This document shows positions 47,198 through 58,440 of a stretch of 64,000 bases of DNA, piece by piece. The notes below the pieces were generated by a model, which was given only the letters and a program-made list of their open reading frames with translations, did no database searches and was not told the DNA's origin. The first letter of the stretch is position 1; each line of letters opens with the position of its first letter. The stretch comes from Vitis vinifera (Eukaryota; Streptophyta; Magnoliopsida; Vitales; Vitaceae), in the NCBI RefSeq assembly GCF_030704535.1, contig NC_081818.1, forward strand, positions 1,687,001-1,751,000. The letters run 5' to 3'. The position numbers and the translations under genes are program-made.

Positions 47198-47845
47198 TAG
47201 GTATTGTTTGATAACGTATTAAAAATTAGCTTTTTATAACTATTTTTAAAAACTATTTTTTGATATTTTACAAAATAAATGTTTGGGAATTTGAAATATT
47301 GTTAATTTATTTTTTATGTTTTTTAAATATGTTTTAAAAATAATTTTTATATGTAATATTTTTCTAATCATTCTTCATATTTATATAAGAAATATTTGAT
47401 TAAAAATGATGAAATAATTCCCAAATCGGAAATCTAACTCATCCCATCCGGAAAAGTAACCCATTTTTGACATAAATGTCATTTTCTATTTCAAGTATTT
47501 ACATGTAAGTTTTAAAAGAAATTGTTATTTTTACAAAAATATAATGAGAGCATTTTTGTCCAAATGATACTAAAAATAGTGGGAGATTAAATTTTAAAAA
47601 TTGGGTTTTGAGAGGCTCTTTTAGTCAAATAATCCTTTAGATAATAATTTTTTAATGCAACGTTCAGAAAAACAAGTAAAAATAATTGAAAACAAAACAA
47701 ATAAAAAAATATTTTTTGAAAGCATTTTTTTTTAAGAATAAAAAGTTATTTTCTATTTTTTAGTGATTAAAGATATTCCCCATATTTTATTTTGTTTTAA
47801 AAAATAAAAAACTGTTTTCGAATTTAGTTATCAAATAAAGCCTTA
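47198..47845. mobile_element. AT-rich element with similar inverted ends, holding a second repeat
   Basis: TAGGTATTGTTTGATAAC (47198-47215) is close to the reverse complement of GTTATCAAATAAAGCCTTA (47827-47845). The middle (about 47415-47640) is a copy of the dispersed repeat also seen near 9787 and 58146, which suggests insertion of one repeat into another. No target duplication is evident. Confidence 0.45.
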
Positions 47846-50093
47846 ATATTTTCTCCTTTTTCTTAAATTTTTTTCTCCTCTTATTCATGATATACAAACA
47901 TAAAAAAGTTATTTTTAAACACTTTTTTTTTTTTCATTCCTTAACACTTTTTAAAAACTTTCAAGAAAAAAAAAATCTATTTTCAAATATTTATTTCAAT
48001 TTTTTTTTTAAGAAATAATTTTTACTAAAATTTCCATTTATGAAATCATGGCTTTAAAAGATGATTATGATTGAGGATATATGGATGAGAACTTTGACCA
48101 ACTAGTTTCTTTTCATAAATTGGAATTATTTTAAAACCATCATTTTTTTTCTCTCTAAATTTCTTTTTTAAAAATATATGATAATTAGTAAATAAAAATA
48201 AATAAATCTAAAAGGTGATAGATTAGAAATTGGGCAGAATCTTCAATATTCTGCATAGCCACTACTGTTTGACTCTTATCTCATTCCACACCTACCCTGT
48301 CAAGAGATGCTGTCCAGAGAGATATCAACATCTCATCTCTTTGGAAATTTATTACAAGGTCCAATCACCTAATTCATCAGCACAATAAAACTAAAGTTGT
48401 GCCTTTGATAATTGACTATCATATATAGGAATAAATTTGACAGCATACCACCATTGTATTTGTATCTGTCAAAGCTTTCTGTATCTGAGTGGAGGAATTT
48501 TCCCTTTTTTTTTTTTTTTTTTTGCAGATTACAGGCCTTTATTTCAATCTTACTCTTTCTAGGATTCAGAATATGGAAGTTGGGTCAATTGTTTTTTATG
48601 GAATTAAAGAGAATTCAGCCTTTATTGGTTAACCTTAAACCCTAGAAAGTGGGTCACAGTCACCATTTCTGCAGCCCACTTCCAACCCACCACCATTAAT
48701 GCCACTGCAGCAGCATTATCACAAAATTCTCTTCAAGGGGTTTTTCCCCAACTACTTGGTTCAGCAACAAAAGTAGGATAGTTGAAAAGGAATTTCTTAC
48801 AATGGGCCATAGATGCCCAAATTGGCAACTCAAAAGGGACATGCAAAGTTTTCTTCTAGGTTCATTCCTATGATTCATTTTAATCTCTATTGGCACTGAT
48901 CAAAGTTGTTAACATCAATTATTAGATTTTGAGTTGTTGATAAAGTTCCATAATTGACTGCTAGAGACGCATAGCCCAAATCACCATGGGGTCATCAGTT
49001 AACAATAAAACTTGATCTAATGCAAAGATAATTTATCAAGACAACTCTAGTTCTTACCAAATAGGAACTCAAGCATATCTTACCTACAATTAATACAAAT
49101 GAAGCTATAAAAGTGCCCTAGCTTAGACCTTTAGAGGAAACTTCCCATTCCATTTCCTCAAGAGGTTTTTGTTCCATCCAACTTTTTTCTAGTCATCTTC
49201 TTTTCCTAAAGTTGTTAGTGTCTTGATCGTTGAAGAAGGTATGTTAAGCGAAACATCCAACATCTTGTTCTTTCACCACTTGACTATACTTGGTCATCAC
49301 TTAACTTGATGGAAAGGTTGTTGACTAATCGCTCATGCCCATCCCTAGTCTCTGGCCTATTGTTTCAACTATTAACTTTTTATATACTTGATTAAATTTT
49401 CCATAATCTAATCATATATATATATATAATAACAATTTTCAATATCATACTATGTGCCTTCATCTAATTTCATTTGTATCTAATTTTCTTTTTAATAAAT
49501 GAAATTAACCCAAGGTATTTAGTATGACAAAGAAAATTGATATTAGGCATCAAATATTCAAGATTGAGTGTTAGATGCAAAAATAGTATTACCACTTCGC
49601 AAAAATACAAAAGATGAATGTTATACAGTCAAGCACAGATGTAAAGAGAAAAAGATTGATAAAATAGCAAGTAAAAAAACCAACATCTCTACCTTACATG
49701 AATGTTAAGCAAGAAACATATAGCTAAAAATAAAGCTTGAAATGGTGCTTAATTAAAGCAAAGAATTAAAAAGCATTATGAATGGAACTTTTGTACAGCA
49801 CTAGCCAAGAATAAAATGGATCCATTTTTCTATACAATAAAGATATAGTTTTTTAAAATCAGAATGCTAAATTTACAGGTGGGATATGGGTGTCCATCAT
49901 GAGAACTTGTGAAAGAAGTTTAGTTAAACCCACAGAGCACCAACTACTGCAGCCCCACTAGATTTGTCCTCTCTCTCTCCCCCCCTTTAAGGCCTCACAC
50001 TCCTTACTTCTTCTTAAAGGATTCCACTGCCGCAGTGCTCTCTTCCCTCCGTCCCTCCCTCTCTCTCAAGGAAGCAGCTTCTGCTTTTCTCCT

Positions 50094-51789
50094 ATGGCAA
50101 CACAAGGAGAGGCAAAAGAAGTGGTGGAAGAGGCGTTAGAACCCTTAAAATACAAGGTAAAGAGCGTGGTTTTATGGCCACCCACCTGTTGTTTTTTGAA
50201 CAGGCTTCTTCTTTAGCTCTGTTAGAAGTTCTTGACCTGCTTGATTGATCTGCTTTGTTTTTCAGACATGGGTGTTGAAAGTCTCCATCCACTGCGAAGG
50301 ATGCAAAAAGAAAGTGAAGAAAATCCTACAGAATATTGATGGTAAGCTCAAGATTCTTTGGATGCTTCTGCTGTTTCATTTGTATTTCTCCCCAAATCTC
50401 ATTGTTTCTTGTGTTTGTTCATCTGGGTCTTGTTTTTTTCCTCCATTTTCAGGCGCTGATGTCTTAAAGTTTCGTGCTTTTTTTCACCTGGTTCTTGTTC
50501 GTCTCCCCTGCAATTTCACTCTTAATTCCTTCCCAGCTTCCTCTGTTCTGAGCCATTTTCAGCTTAAATCTCATACTTCTCCGCTCATTCTTTCTGGGTC
50601 TTCTTCATTTTCCTCCAAGTTTACTCTTTTCTTTCGAGTTTCCTCAGATTCCCTTCCATTTTCAGTTGTATTTTAGCTCATATCTCACAGTTTTGATTAT
50701 TTCTGTCCCATGGGTCTGCTTCATTTCCTTACAGTCTCACTCCTTAGTTCTCTCCTTCATTCTCAGTTCTATTTCAGCTCAAATCTCACACTTTCCCACT
50801 TTCTCATCTGGGTCCTGTTCAGTTTCCTTCGATTTTCTCGCAAATTTCACCGATGTACTTCTCTTCCATTTTCAGGTGTTTACACCACAGAAATTGACAC
50901 CAGGCAACAAAAAGTATGTGTCACCGGCAACGTGGACGTAGAGACCTTGCTGAAGAAGCTGGTGAAGAATGGCAAACACGCCGAGTTGTGGCCGGAAAAA
51001 GCTGATCATCAGAAAGAGAAAAAATCAAAGAACAAAGAGAAACAAAAGGACCAAGAAAGCAACGAACAAGAAGGCGGCCATGATGGAGATAAAGAGAAGT
51101 CAACAGTGAAATTTGAAGCAGTACAAGAACCCACCAAAAACCCTGAACCCAAACACAGTGAAGCTGCTGCAGCCAGCGGCAGCGGCGGCGGAGGTGGTGG
51201 TGGTGGTGGTGCTAAGGTTGGGGAAAATGGCGCCGCCGTCAAAAACGGTGCCGCCGCTCAAAAGGAGGCAAAACCAGAGGTGAAGAAACCGGAGGCGTCG
51301 CCAGCCGGTGAAGCGCCTCCGGCTGCGGAAAAGAAGGTTGGCGAAAGTGATGCTTGTGCAGACAAAGGTGGTAGTGGCAATGGAAGTAAAAAGAAGAAAA
51401 AGAAGGGGCAAAAACCCAACTCTGATGTGGGTGCACCATCTTCTGACACACCAGCAGCACCCCCTGGCTCACCCAACCCTAGCCCTGCTCCGAGCCATGG
51501 TCCAGCCCCAGCCTCAACTCAAACCGTGTACCACTACCCACCACATTACTATGCACCCCCACAGCCAGCATACACTGTTAGTTACAACACAATGCACCCA
51601 AGTACCAGCCATGAGGCATCATACTATGCAACACCCCCACCACAATACTCCTACGCCTACATGCACCCTGGTCCATGGACAGAACCTCCACCATCCGATT
51701 TCGACTCGAATCCATCATCGGTGCATCCACCGTCGGACTCATTCCAATTTTTCAGTGATGAAAACCCTAATGCATGCTCACTCATGTGA
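50094..51789 (+). CDS. Heavy-metal-associated isoprenylated plant protein (HIPP)
   Basis: There are three exons: 50094-50156, 50266-50341 and 50876-51789. They total 1053 nt, 350 aa plus TGA, with GT-AG borders in phase. The N-terminal HMA domain (about residues 20-90) has the metal-binding HCEGCKKKV (Cys31, Cys34) and continues GVYTTEIDTRQQKVCVTGNV. A lysine/glutamate-rich stretch follows, then a run of nine glycines, an Ala/Pro/Lys-rich linker and a Tyr/Pro-rich tail (YHYPPHYYAPPQPAYTVSYN). The last four residues CSLM form a CaaX farnesylation motif. HMA plus CaaX defines HIPPs, plant metallochaperone-like proteins linked to metal handling and stress. The metal and partner cannot be read from sequence. 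The long open frame starting at 50710 includes intron and is not the real start. Confidence 0.95.
50342..50875 (+). repeat. HIPP intron 2: degenerate about 106-bp tandem repeat with acceptor-like sites
   Basis: CATTTTCAG- or TTCTCAG-like words end at 50452, 50562, 50665, 50766 and 50875 (the real acceptor), spaced 110, 103, 101 and 109 bp. Each is preceded by a CTGGGTCTTG-like word and TTTCCTCC, and most are followed by CTCAAATCTCAC-like sequence. The intron seems to have grown by tandem duplication of its 3' part. Confidence 0.7.
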
Positions 51790-53840
51790 AATTCAGCCAA
51801 CTTGGGAAGGAAGATCATAGCTTATACTACTTGTATAAGTGTATTAAGGGGTTGGGATAATTTTGTAATGTATGTGTATATGAAAGAGTAAAAACCTAGG
51901 AGAAATAAGAGGGGTTTTAGGAGGGTTTTGGGCAGTGGGATGTATGTGTTTTTGTTTTTGTTTTCTTTTCCCTTTGTTTAGTACTTTCTCTTCTTTTTAG
52001 TATGGGTTTTTTTGCCTTTCTTTTTTTTAATGCTTTTAGTCTTACAATGCTTAGTTGTCTGTAGGCCCTAATGCCTCTCCTCCTCTCTTTTTTTTCTCTT
52101 TGGTACAATGTATAAAGTTGATTTGGCACTTTGGCACCTTGCCTTGGCCTATGGGATGGTGAGTATGTGGCAATGAATAGGGGTTTCAGGCATCATGCTT
52201 TGGAACATCATTTCTTTTGGGAAAAGGAGAAATGCTACACAAATCTAGGGTCATCATTTGCATTGTCTAGATGGATGTAAATGTCTATCCAACAAGTGTC
52301 TAATTTTATGGAAGATGGAAAATTCTACACCTTTGAAAATGTTCCTTCCATTATGGCATATTGAATTCTAATAATACAAGTTATTGCTCATAAAAATAAG
52401 ACATCTTTTGATTTCTATATTTTGATCAATTCTTGTATGTTTGGAGATGATCATATTCTTCCTATTTGATCTCCTTTTTATATTTTATTATAATTTTATT
52501 TTACATGTGTCCAAATGAGATTGAGTGAGGATATTCAAGATACCATCGAAAAATAAATCCTATTTGACATGGGAAAAAAGAAATATATTACAATGTATCA
52601 TCAATTCTTCAATTCTTCAAAACATCGATATCATATATATGTTATTGAGGAAGTAAATTTATCAAAATAATATGACAAAAAGTGATTTTCTTTTTATAAA
52701 AATTATTGGTTCTTTGAAAGATTAGAATTGTTTTTATCATAGCGTAATAATATTATTCTTAGGTTCGAGAATGAATCATTCAAATGATGATTCTTAAAAC
52801 GGATTCATTCGATTTGATATCAAATATCATAAAAAGTTTTATTTATTGGCGATGAACACCAATTAATTTTTTTAGATGAATGATCAAAACTTACTTTAAA
52901 AGACATATCACACAAGATATCATACAATATACAATATATAATATTGAAGAAGTAAATCTATAAAATAATATGATAAAAAAACGATTTTCTTATAAAAATT
53001 ACTAGTTCTTTGAAAGATCAAAATTGTTTCCATAAAGGTGTAACGATATCATTCTTTAAGTTCAAGAGTCACTCAAATGATAGCTCTTAAAACAAGTCGA
53101 TGGGGTCTAATGTTGAATATTATAAAAGACTTTATTTACCCGTGATAAGCACTAATTGATTTTTTTAGATTAAATAATCAAAATTTAATCCAAGTATTGA
53201 CATTAGAACTAAGAGTCATGGATTTAAGTTATAAAAGCATCATATTGAAGGATGAATTATGAAGGTGCAACAATGACGGTCTTAAACTCAGGGGTAAATC
53301 ATCCAAATGATGACTTTTAAAATAACCCAACCAATTTATTTTCAAATAAGATGATTAAAACCCCACTCATAATTAATTTTCAAATAAGTGGTCAAAAATT
53401 GACTCAGAGAAAATTGTTTGAATAAGAATCACCAAAAAGTAATCTATGTTTTAACTCATATTTCTTAGAAAAATATGCTTTGCTTGAATTACATCATATG
53501 CTTTGTAAAATACATTTTATATTGACTTTAATATTATAATATGTGGGAAATACATAGTAGATCAAAAGAATATGTTGAGGACAGACACTTTGACTTGATT
53601 CAAAGTTGTATAAATTAAACAACCCAAAGTTCAGGAGATCAAGGAATTAAGCTCAAGCCACTGTGCCTGTCTTTTTGTTTTAACTGCACCACCTACTTGG
53701 GTTTGAGAAAAGCATTATTAGCAATCAAATATTTGGTTGGCTTTCTCTTGGTTGCAATTGCTTGATTGTTGGTAGGACCCTGAAATCTTTCAAACACCCT
53801 CTTTCTGATGTGGAAAGTAGACTTTGATTATGAGCTGAAA
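51790..53840. other. Downstream region of the HIPP gene, no gene seen
   Basis: 51790-52150 is probably 3' UTR. It is T-rich and has no clear AATAAA. The rest is AT-rich with a degenerate tandem duplication (52620-53360). No coding region was recognised. Confidence 0.45.
52620..53360. repeat. Degenerate tandem duplication, unit about 300 bp, 2 copies plus a partial third
   Basis: Copy 1 (about 52620-52911) and copy 2 (about 52921-53190) share, in order, TATTGA(G/A)GAAGTAAAT, AATAATATGA, GTTCTTTGAAAGAT, AAATTGTTT or GAATTGTTT, TCAAATGAT, TCTTAAAAC, TTTATTTA, GATTTTTTTAGAT-like and AATCAAAA words. A third partial copy (about 53225-53345) keeps the middle words. No open frame runs through it. 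Confidence 0.65.
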
Positions 53841-54156
53841 AGATTAAATTACTATGGCTATGTCCTTGGTTTTTGTCTCTTTTGAGAAACCTTTTGTTCC
53901 TCCCTCACATCGAAAATCCCCAAAGCCCCTCCCTCCCCCCACCCCAAAAAAAAAAGGAAAAAAAAATGGAAGAAGGGGAGAGATTTTAGTGGTTTTTTCA
54001 TCCTACCCTTTTGCTTTCTTGTTGAATCAAGCCAAGCCTTTGCCTTTAGTCCTCTCCTCAGTCCTCAGCTGGCTGTGGGCTCACAAGGAGGTAGGTTTTC
54101 TTTTGAAAAGCTTCTCTCTTTCTTTCATAAAAAACTTCCTTTGAAGTGTATGTGAT

Positions 54157-54220
54157 GCTTTCTCTTTCTTTCTTTCTTTCCTTTTTTATTTCTTTCTTTT
54201 TTTTTTTCCTTTCTTTTGTT
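54157..54220. repeat. (CTTT)n-type microsatellite
   Basis: Imperfect CTTT repeats are interrupted by T runs. Confidence 0.85.
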
Positions 54221-56975
54221 GTTGTATTAATGTGTGGAATGTTACAAGGCACCTACTTTGAAATTAAAAGCATGTTTGTACTATTGTATTATGTGGTCCT
54301 TCTCCCTTTCCTTTACACCTCTCTCACCTTGTCCCTCAAAACAAATGAATTGTGTTGAGAGGGAACTGCCTGCTTACTAACTTCTTTTCTTGACTTGAAT
54401 CATACTGTTCCTGACCAATTTGGATTTTTTTATTTATTTTTTATTTTGCTTCCAAATCAAAGAACTTGACATCTGTTTTTTAAGAGAAGTGACACTTGGC
54501 CAAACTCCACTTGGATTAAAATATATTTATTATAAAAAAATAATACATACAACTCACAAATATGTCATATCCACATTCTAATATCATCGTATTAATACTT
54601 AAACTAAGCATTATTAAAAGTATATATTTACTATCGGGGTTTTGTATCTTAATTACGTTATTCATAGCTTTGCTTGGTATCATATTTTTATCTTTTAAAT
54701 AGGAATATTTTATTTAAAATTAAAAAGTATTATTCGATGTTAATAATTGGTCTTTATCATAATCAAGTTATCGATTCAGTTATTGATTAGACAAATTAAA
54801 ATTTTAGGATTTTATTTTATTAAAATATAAATAGTAATATTAGTTTTTCTTGATCGAACTCATTGGATTTTTTTGGATTTTTTAATATATATTTTATATA
54901 AATATAAATTATAAATCACAAAATGAGATCCCACTTTCTCTCCAAGGGTATCACTCCCTTTCCAAGTCTTGAAGGGAATATGTGGACTCATCCTCCATTT
55001 TTTTTCTTCTTCTATCTAGGATCAAAACCCTAACCATACCACTCTATTAACTTCTAAAAAAATCTAGAAAGCTCTCTTTGTGGGTTTTTATTCTCTTCCC
55101 CACTTGAACCTTAGTTGACACTCAATATGTCAAATGCCAAAGAAAGCCCTAAAATTATTTATTATTCTAATTATTTAAGGCCCATATCCTTATAGGAACA
55201 AATACAAAGGTTTTGGTTTTTTTTTCTTTTTTTTTTGTTAAAATTTTTTAGGGGTAATCATAGCAAAAGATGGGAATGGTATCTCTTGGGTCCTGTTCTT
55301 TTCACATGCTGCTCTATATGATAATGGGGTTCAATGTTGAGGGGTAAGCATATTGTACAAATCAAATCAAATGCTGATGGCCTGTCTAGAGATTTTTGCA
55401 TTCAATGATTGAAGACCTGAATTTTTGGTTTTGTTTACCATTGATTTTCATATGTTTGTACCATTTTAAAAATAAAATAAAAAAAATAATATATAAAAAA
55501 AAATAGAAAAGACAATAGTTCAGTAACAGTAACAGTAACCCCCACTTGTGATCAAAAGGGTGATGGGATTAAAAGGATGAGAGAATAGTGAATTAGATTG
55601 ACATAAAGGTAAGATTGAGATTTTTTTTTTTTTTTGAAGGGAACATTAATGGTACCATGAAGATGAACTGTGTGAACAGAATCTTAATCCAAAGCAAATT
55701 CACTTTCTCATGTCATAGCCATTTGCTATTGCCTATTGGCCATCTTGTGTGCAGTTTCCTTCATTGGGAATCTGATCCCTTACATACAGTATACTTCTTC
55801 CTCACCAAGCCTCTCCCTTATCCACTAAAACCCAAATAAAAAGGGAAATCCTGGTCTCATGTACCCATTCTTAGTGTATGTGAAAATTTATTTAAATAAC
55901 ATATTAGTTATGAGATACATTTGTCAAAGAGATATTAATTAAGTGATGTCACGTATGTATTGTTAAATCTCATTATTCATACTCTAATCTTATTTGTTTA
56001 TATCATTATTCAATGACTTACATCATATTATATATATTCAAAGATTTATTTTTAGAGATCTGTAAATACCATTATGATACCTTAAAATTTTCATCGACTT
56101 TGATATTATAAGAAAGAAAGTTGTTTGTATTAAAGGAATCAATAAACGTTGCTTTAGCTAAATAATAATAGTAAAAATGACTATAGAATTAATATGATAT
56201 AAAGGTTTGGTTTCTTTCATTAGGTACCAATTAGTTGTTGCATGAGATAGTTAAGGTCTAATTCGAAAAATGGTATCAAAGTCAAATGTCATAAACTTGA
56301 AATGGGTATCGATTGATTTTCAGAAAAGATGATTAAAGATTTTCTTCTAATATAAAATATGTAAATACTCACTTTTATATAAAATTCTTTATTTATACAT
56401 TGTCCTTGATAAATTATAACTATTTTATAAAATTAAGATATTTATACTTGCCTTTAAGGAAAAAAAAAATTCAAAAACATATTTAAATGTGCATACAAGT
56501 ACAACACCCACAACAATGATTATGGGTAGTGGCCTCATAATCATGATGATAATGACAACACCAATGACCAATACAATTAGGTAAGATTGGTGTTTGGATT
56601 CACTAATGCTGAGTAATTAGGGCATAACTATTGGCTAGAGAACCACCTAACTCTTTTGTTGTAGGAAAGGCTAAACCTAAAAAAGATATGTAATGGGGCC
56701 TAGTCTCCATAGAAGAATGGTGAGCCTTGGTCCAAAATGGCAAACAAATTATTTTGAGCCACATGACCAATTAGGTAAGATAAAAGGGGTGGTTAAGATC
56801 TAGGTTTATGACTTGGCTTCCTAGCCTAAAAGGTGTAAGTTGATTAATTAGCTTAATCTTTGTCAATAGTTAAAAATCAAATTTTAATTTCAAAAGGAAA
56901 TGTTATGAAAAGTTGTACCGAGCGATTGTTGTGCAATGAACATGTTTTAAAGAGGACAAAAATAGGAATGGAGGG

Positions 56976-57120
56976 TTCTAGGTTTAATAATGTCGATAAT
57001 AATTATGTCTAATATGATATTTAAATTTTAGTTCTACAAGTTCTAGGTTTAATAATATCAATAATAATTATGTCTGATATGATATTTAAATTTTAGTTCT
57101 ATAGGTTTAATAATGTCGAC
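56976..57120. repeat. Tandem repeat, 65-bp unit, about 2.3 copies
   Basis: TTCTAGGTTTAATAATGTC- or TTCTATAGGTTTAATAATGTC-like starts lie at 56976, 57041 and 57098. The first two units are nearly identical; the third is truncated. Confidence 0.8.
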
Positions 57121-57258
57121 AATAATCATTGACTTAAGTTCTATCAAACTTTTATGAAAAAATTCTTTCGAATAAATGGCTCGACAAGAATTTTTCTTTT
57201 TCTGAACACCTTAAAAGTCTTTTCAAAACTGCAAAAGTAGAGAAAAAAAAAAATACTA

Positions 57259-57641
57259 AGAGTTTGTTTATTAATCATTTTCAAATATGGAGAATTGTTT
57301 TTGAGAATAAAAAAAAAGAGTAAAAAGCATATTTTGTAATTGAAAAATAGAAAACAGTTTTTGATTTTTAAAAACATAAAACATTCTTGTTTTTAGAGAG
57401 TATATTTTAATTATTTTAAATTATTTTCATTTTTTTAGAGTTGTTTTAAAAATAATAGGACAAATATGAAAAATACTTAAATATAAAATACATCATTGAA
57501 AATTTATTTTTAAAAATATTCGAAAATATAGAAAACAATTTGAAAATAGTAATACCAAGCTTTCAAACAAATTTTCAAAAAAATATTTTTAAAAACTATT
57601 TTTTGAGAACATATTTCAAAAACCTTCCCAAACAAACCCTA
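57259..57641. mobile_element. MITE-like element, ends AGAGTTTGTTT / AAACAAACCCT
   Basis: Short inverted ends enclose AT-rich non-coding sequence full of AAAAACTATTTTT-like words. The right end (CCCAAACAAACCCTAA) is the form seen in many plant hAT-type MITEs. The target duplication was not identified. Confidence 0.45.
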
Positions 57642-58145
57642 ATTCTTTTATATTTTTTTTCATTGGTTTAAAAGAAAAACACAATAATTTTTATACAATA
57701 CAAGATACTATGCATGAATCATATTTTAAAGATTTTTTTTTTTTTTTGGTGTTAAAAAAAAGAAAAGAAAAGCCCTTTGACTTTCTAGAGGGTTCATGCT
57801 TTATAAAAAGAAGATAAGTATGAACTTAGTGAAGTAGGTTTACAAGATGTAGTCAATTGTCTTCATCCCATTGACAAATAGGAATGGAGAAAAATATGCA
57901 ACCCCAGTTCATGTAGAATGGTGACCACAATTTGATATTCTGTAGGGTTTGAGTTAGGAATATGTGGAGACATGCCCCAAGCCTGAAAAGAGTGTGCCCT
58001 TTAAAAACCTACCACACCATTGGAAGTTTTGTTCTTACAAGTCAAGATATTGGAATCATATCCCCTTGATTGAGGAACCTTGTGCCTTTTTAACTTCTCT
58101 TTTTCTTTTCCTTTATTTATTTATTTGTTGAATTCTCCAGATCAG

Positions 58146-58440
58146 ATAAATTTAACCCTTCTCATAATTTTACTTAAAAAATAACTCATTTTTAACATAA
58201 ATATCCCTTATTATATTAAGATTTATGTATAGGTTTTAAAATAAAAGATTATTTTTTCAAGAAAATAATAAAGATATTTCTATCAAAACTAACCTTCTCA
58301 TAGTTTTATTTGGAAAGTAACTCGTTTTTTTTTACATAAATACCCTTTACGATTCCAAGAATGTATATACATGTTTTAAAAGAAAATAGTAAAAGTAATT
58401 TTATCAAAACAAACAAAAAATAATGTTTTTTTTTTCAAGA
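58146..58440. repeat. Dispersed AT-rich repeat, two copies in tandem
   Basis: The order CCTTCTCATA, ATTTTACTT or TTTTATTTGG, AAAATAACTC or AAGTAACTC, and ACATAAAT occurs at 58157 and again at 58291. Both copies are related to 9787-10015 and 47415-47640. Each copy is about 140 bp here, shorter than the other two, so the tandem pair may be a partial duplication. Confidence 0.55.

Larger units (their letters stand above)
43050..50080. other. Intergenic region between the GDSL and HIPP genes, no gene seen
   Basis: Mostly AT-rich. It contains a MITE-like element (43558-43873), an LTR-like minus-strand end (about 45480-46505) and an AT-rich MITE family member (47198-47845). A less AT-rich stretch at 44390-44800 has overlapping open frames but no recognisable domain. 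At 49107-49240, TATAAAAG precedes unremarkable sequence with a possible donor GAAG/GTATGT; no gene could be built from it. 49960-50093 is the CT-rich leader of the HIPP gene. Confidence 0.5.

Noticed and set aside
50710-50875. Upstream ATG giving a 359-codon HIPP frame
   Set aside because: It reads through intron 2; the true protein needs exons 1 and 2, which carry the CxxC metal site.
53854-54358. Frames of 96 and 70 codons
   Set aside because: They contain poly-A and CTTT microsatellite translation; no domain.
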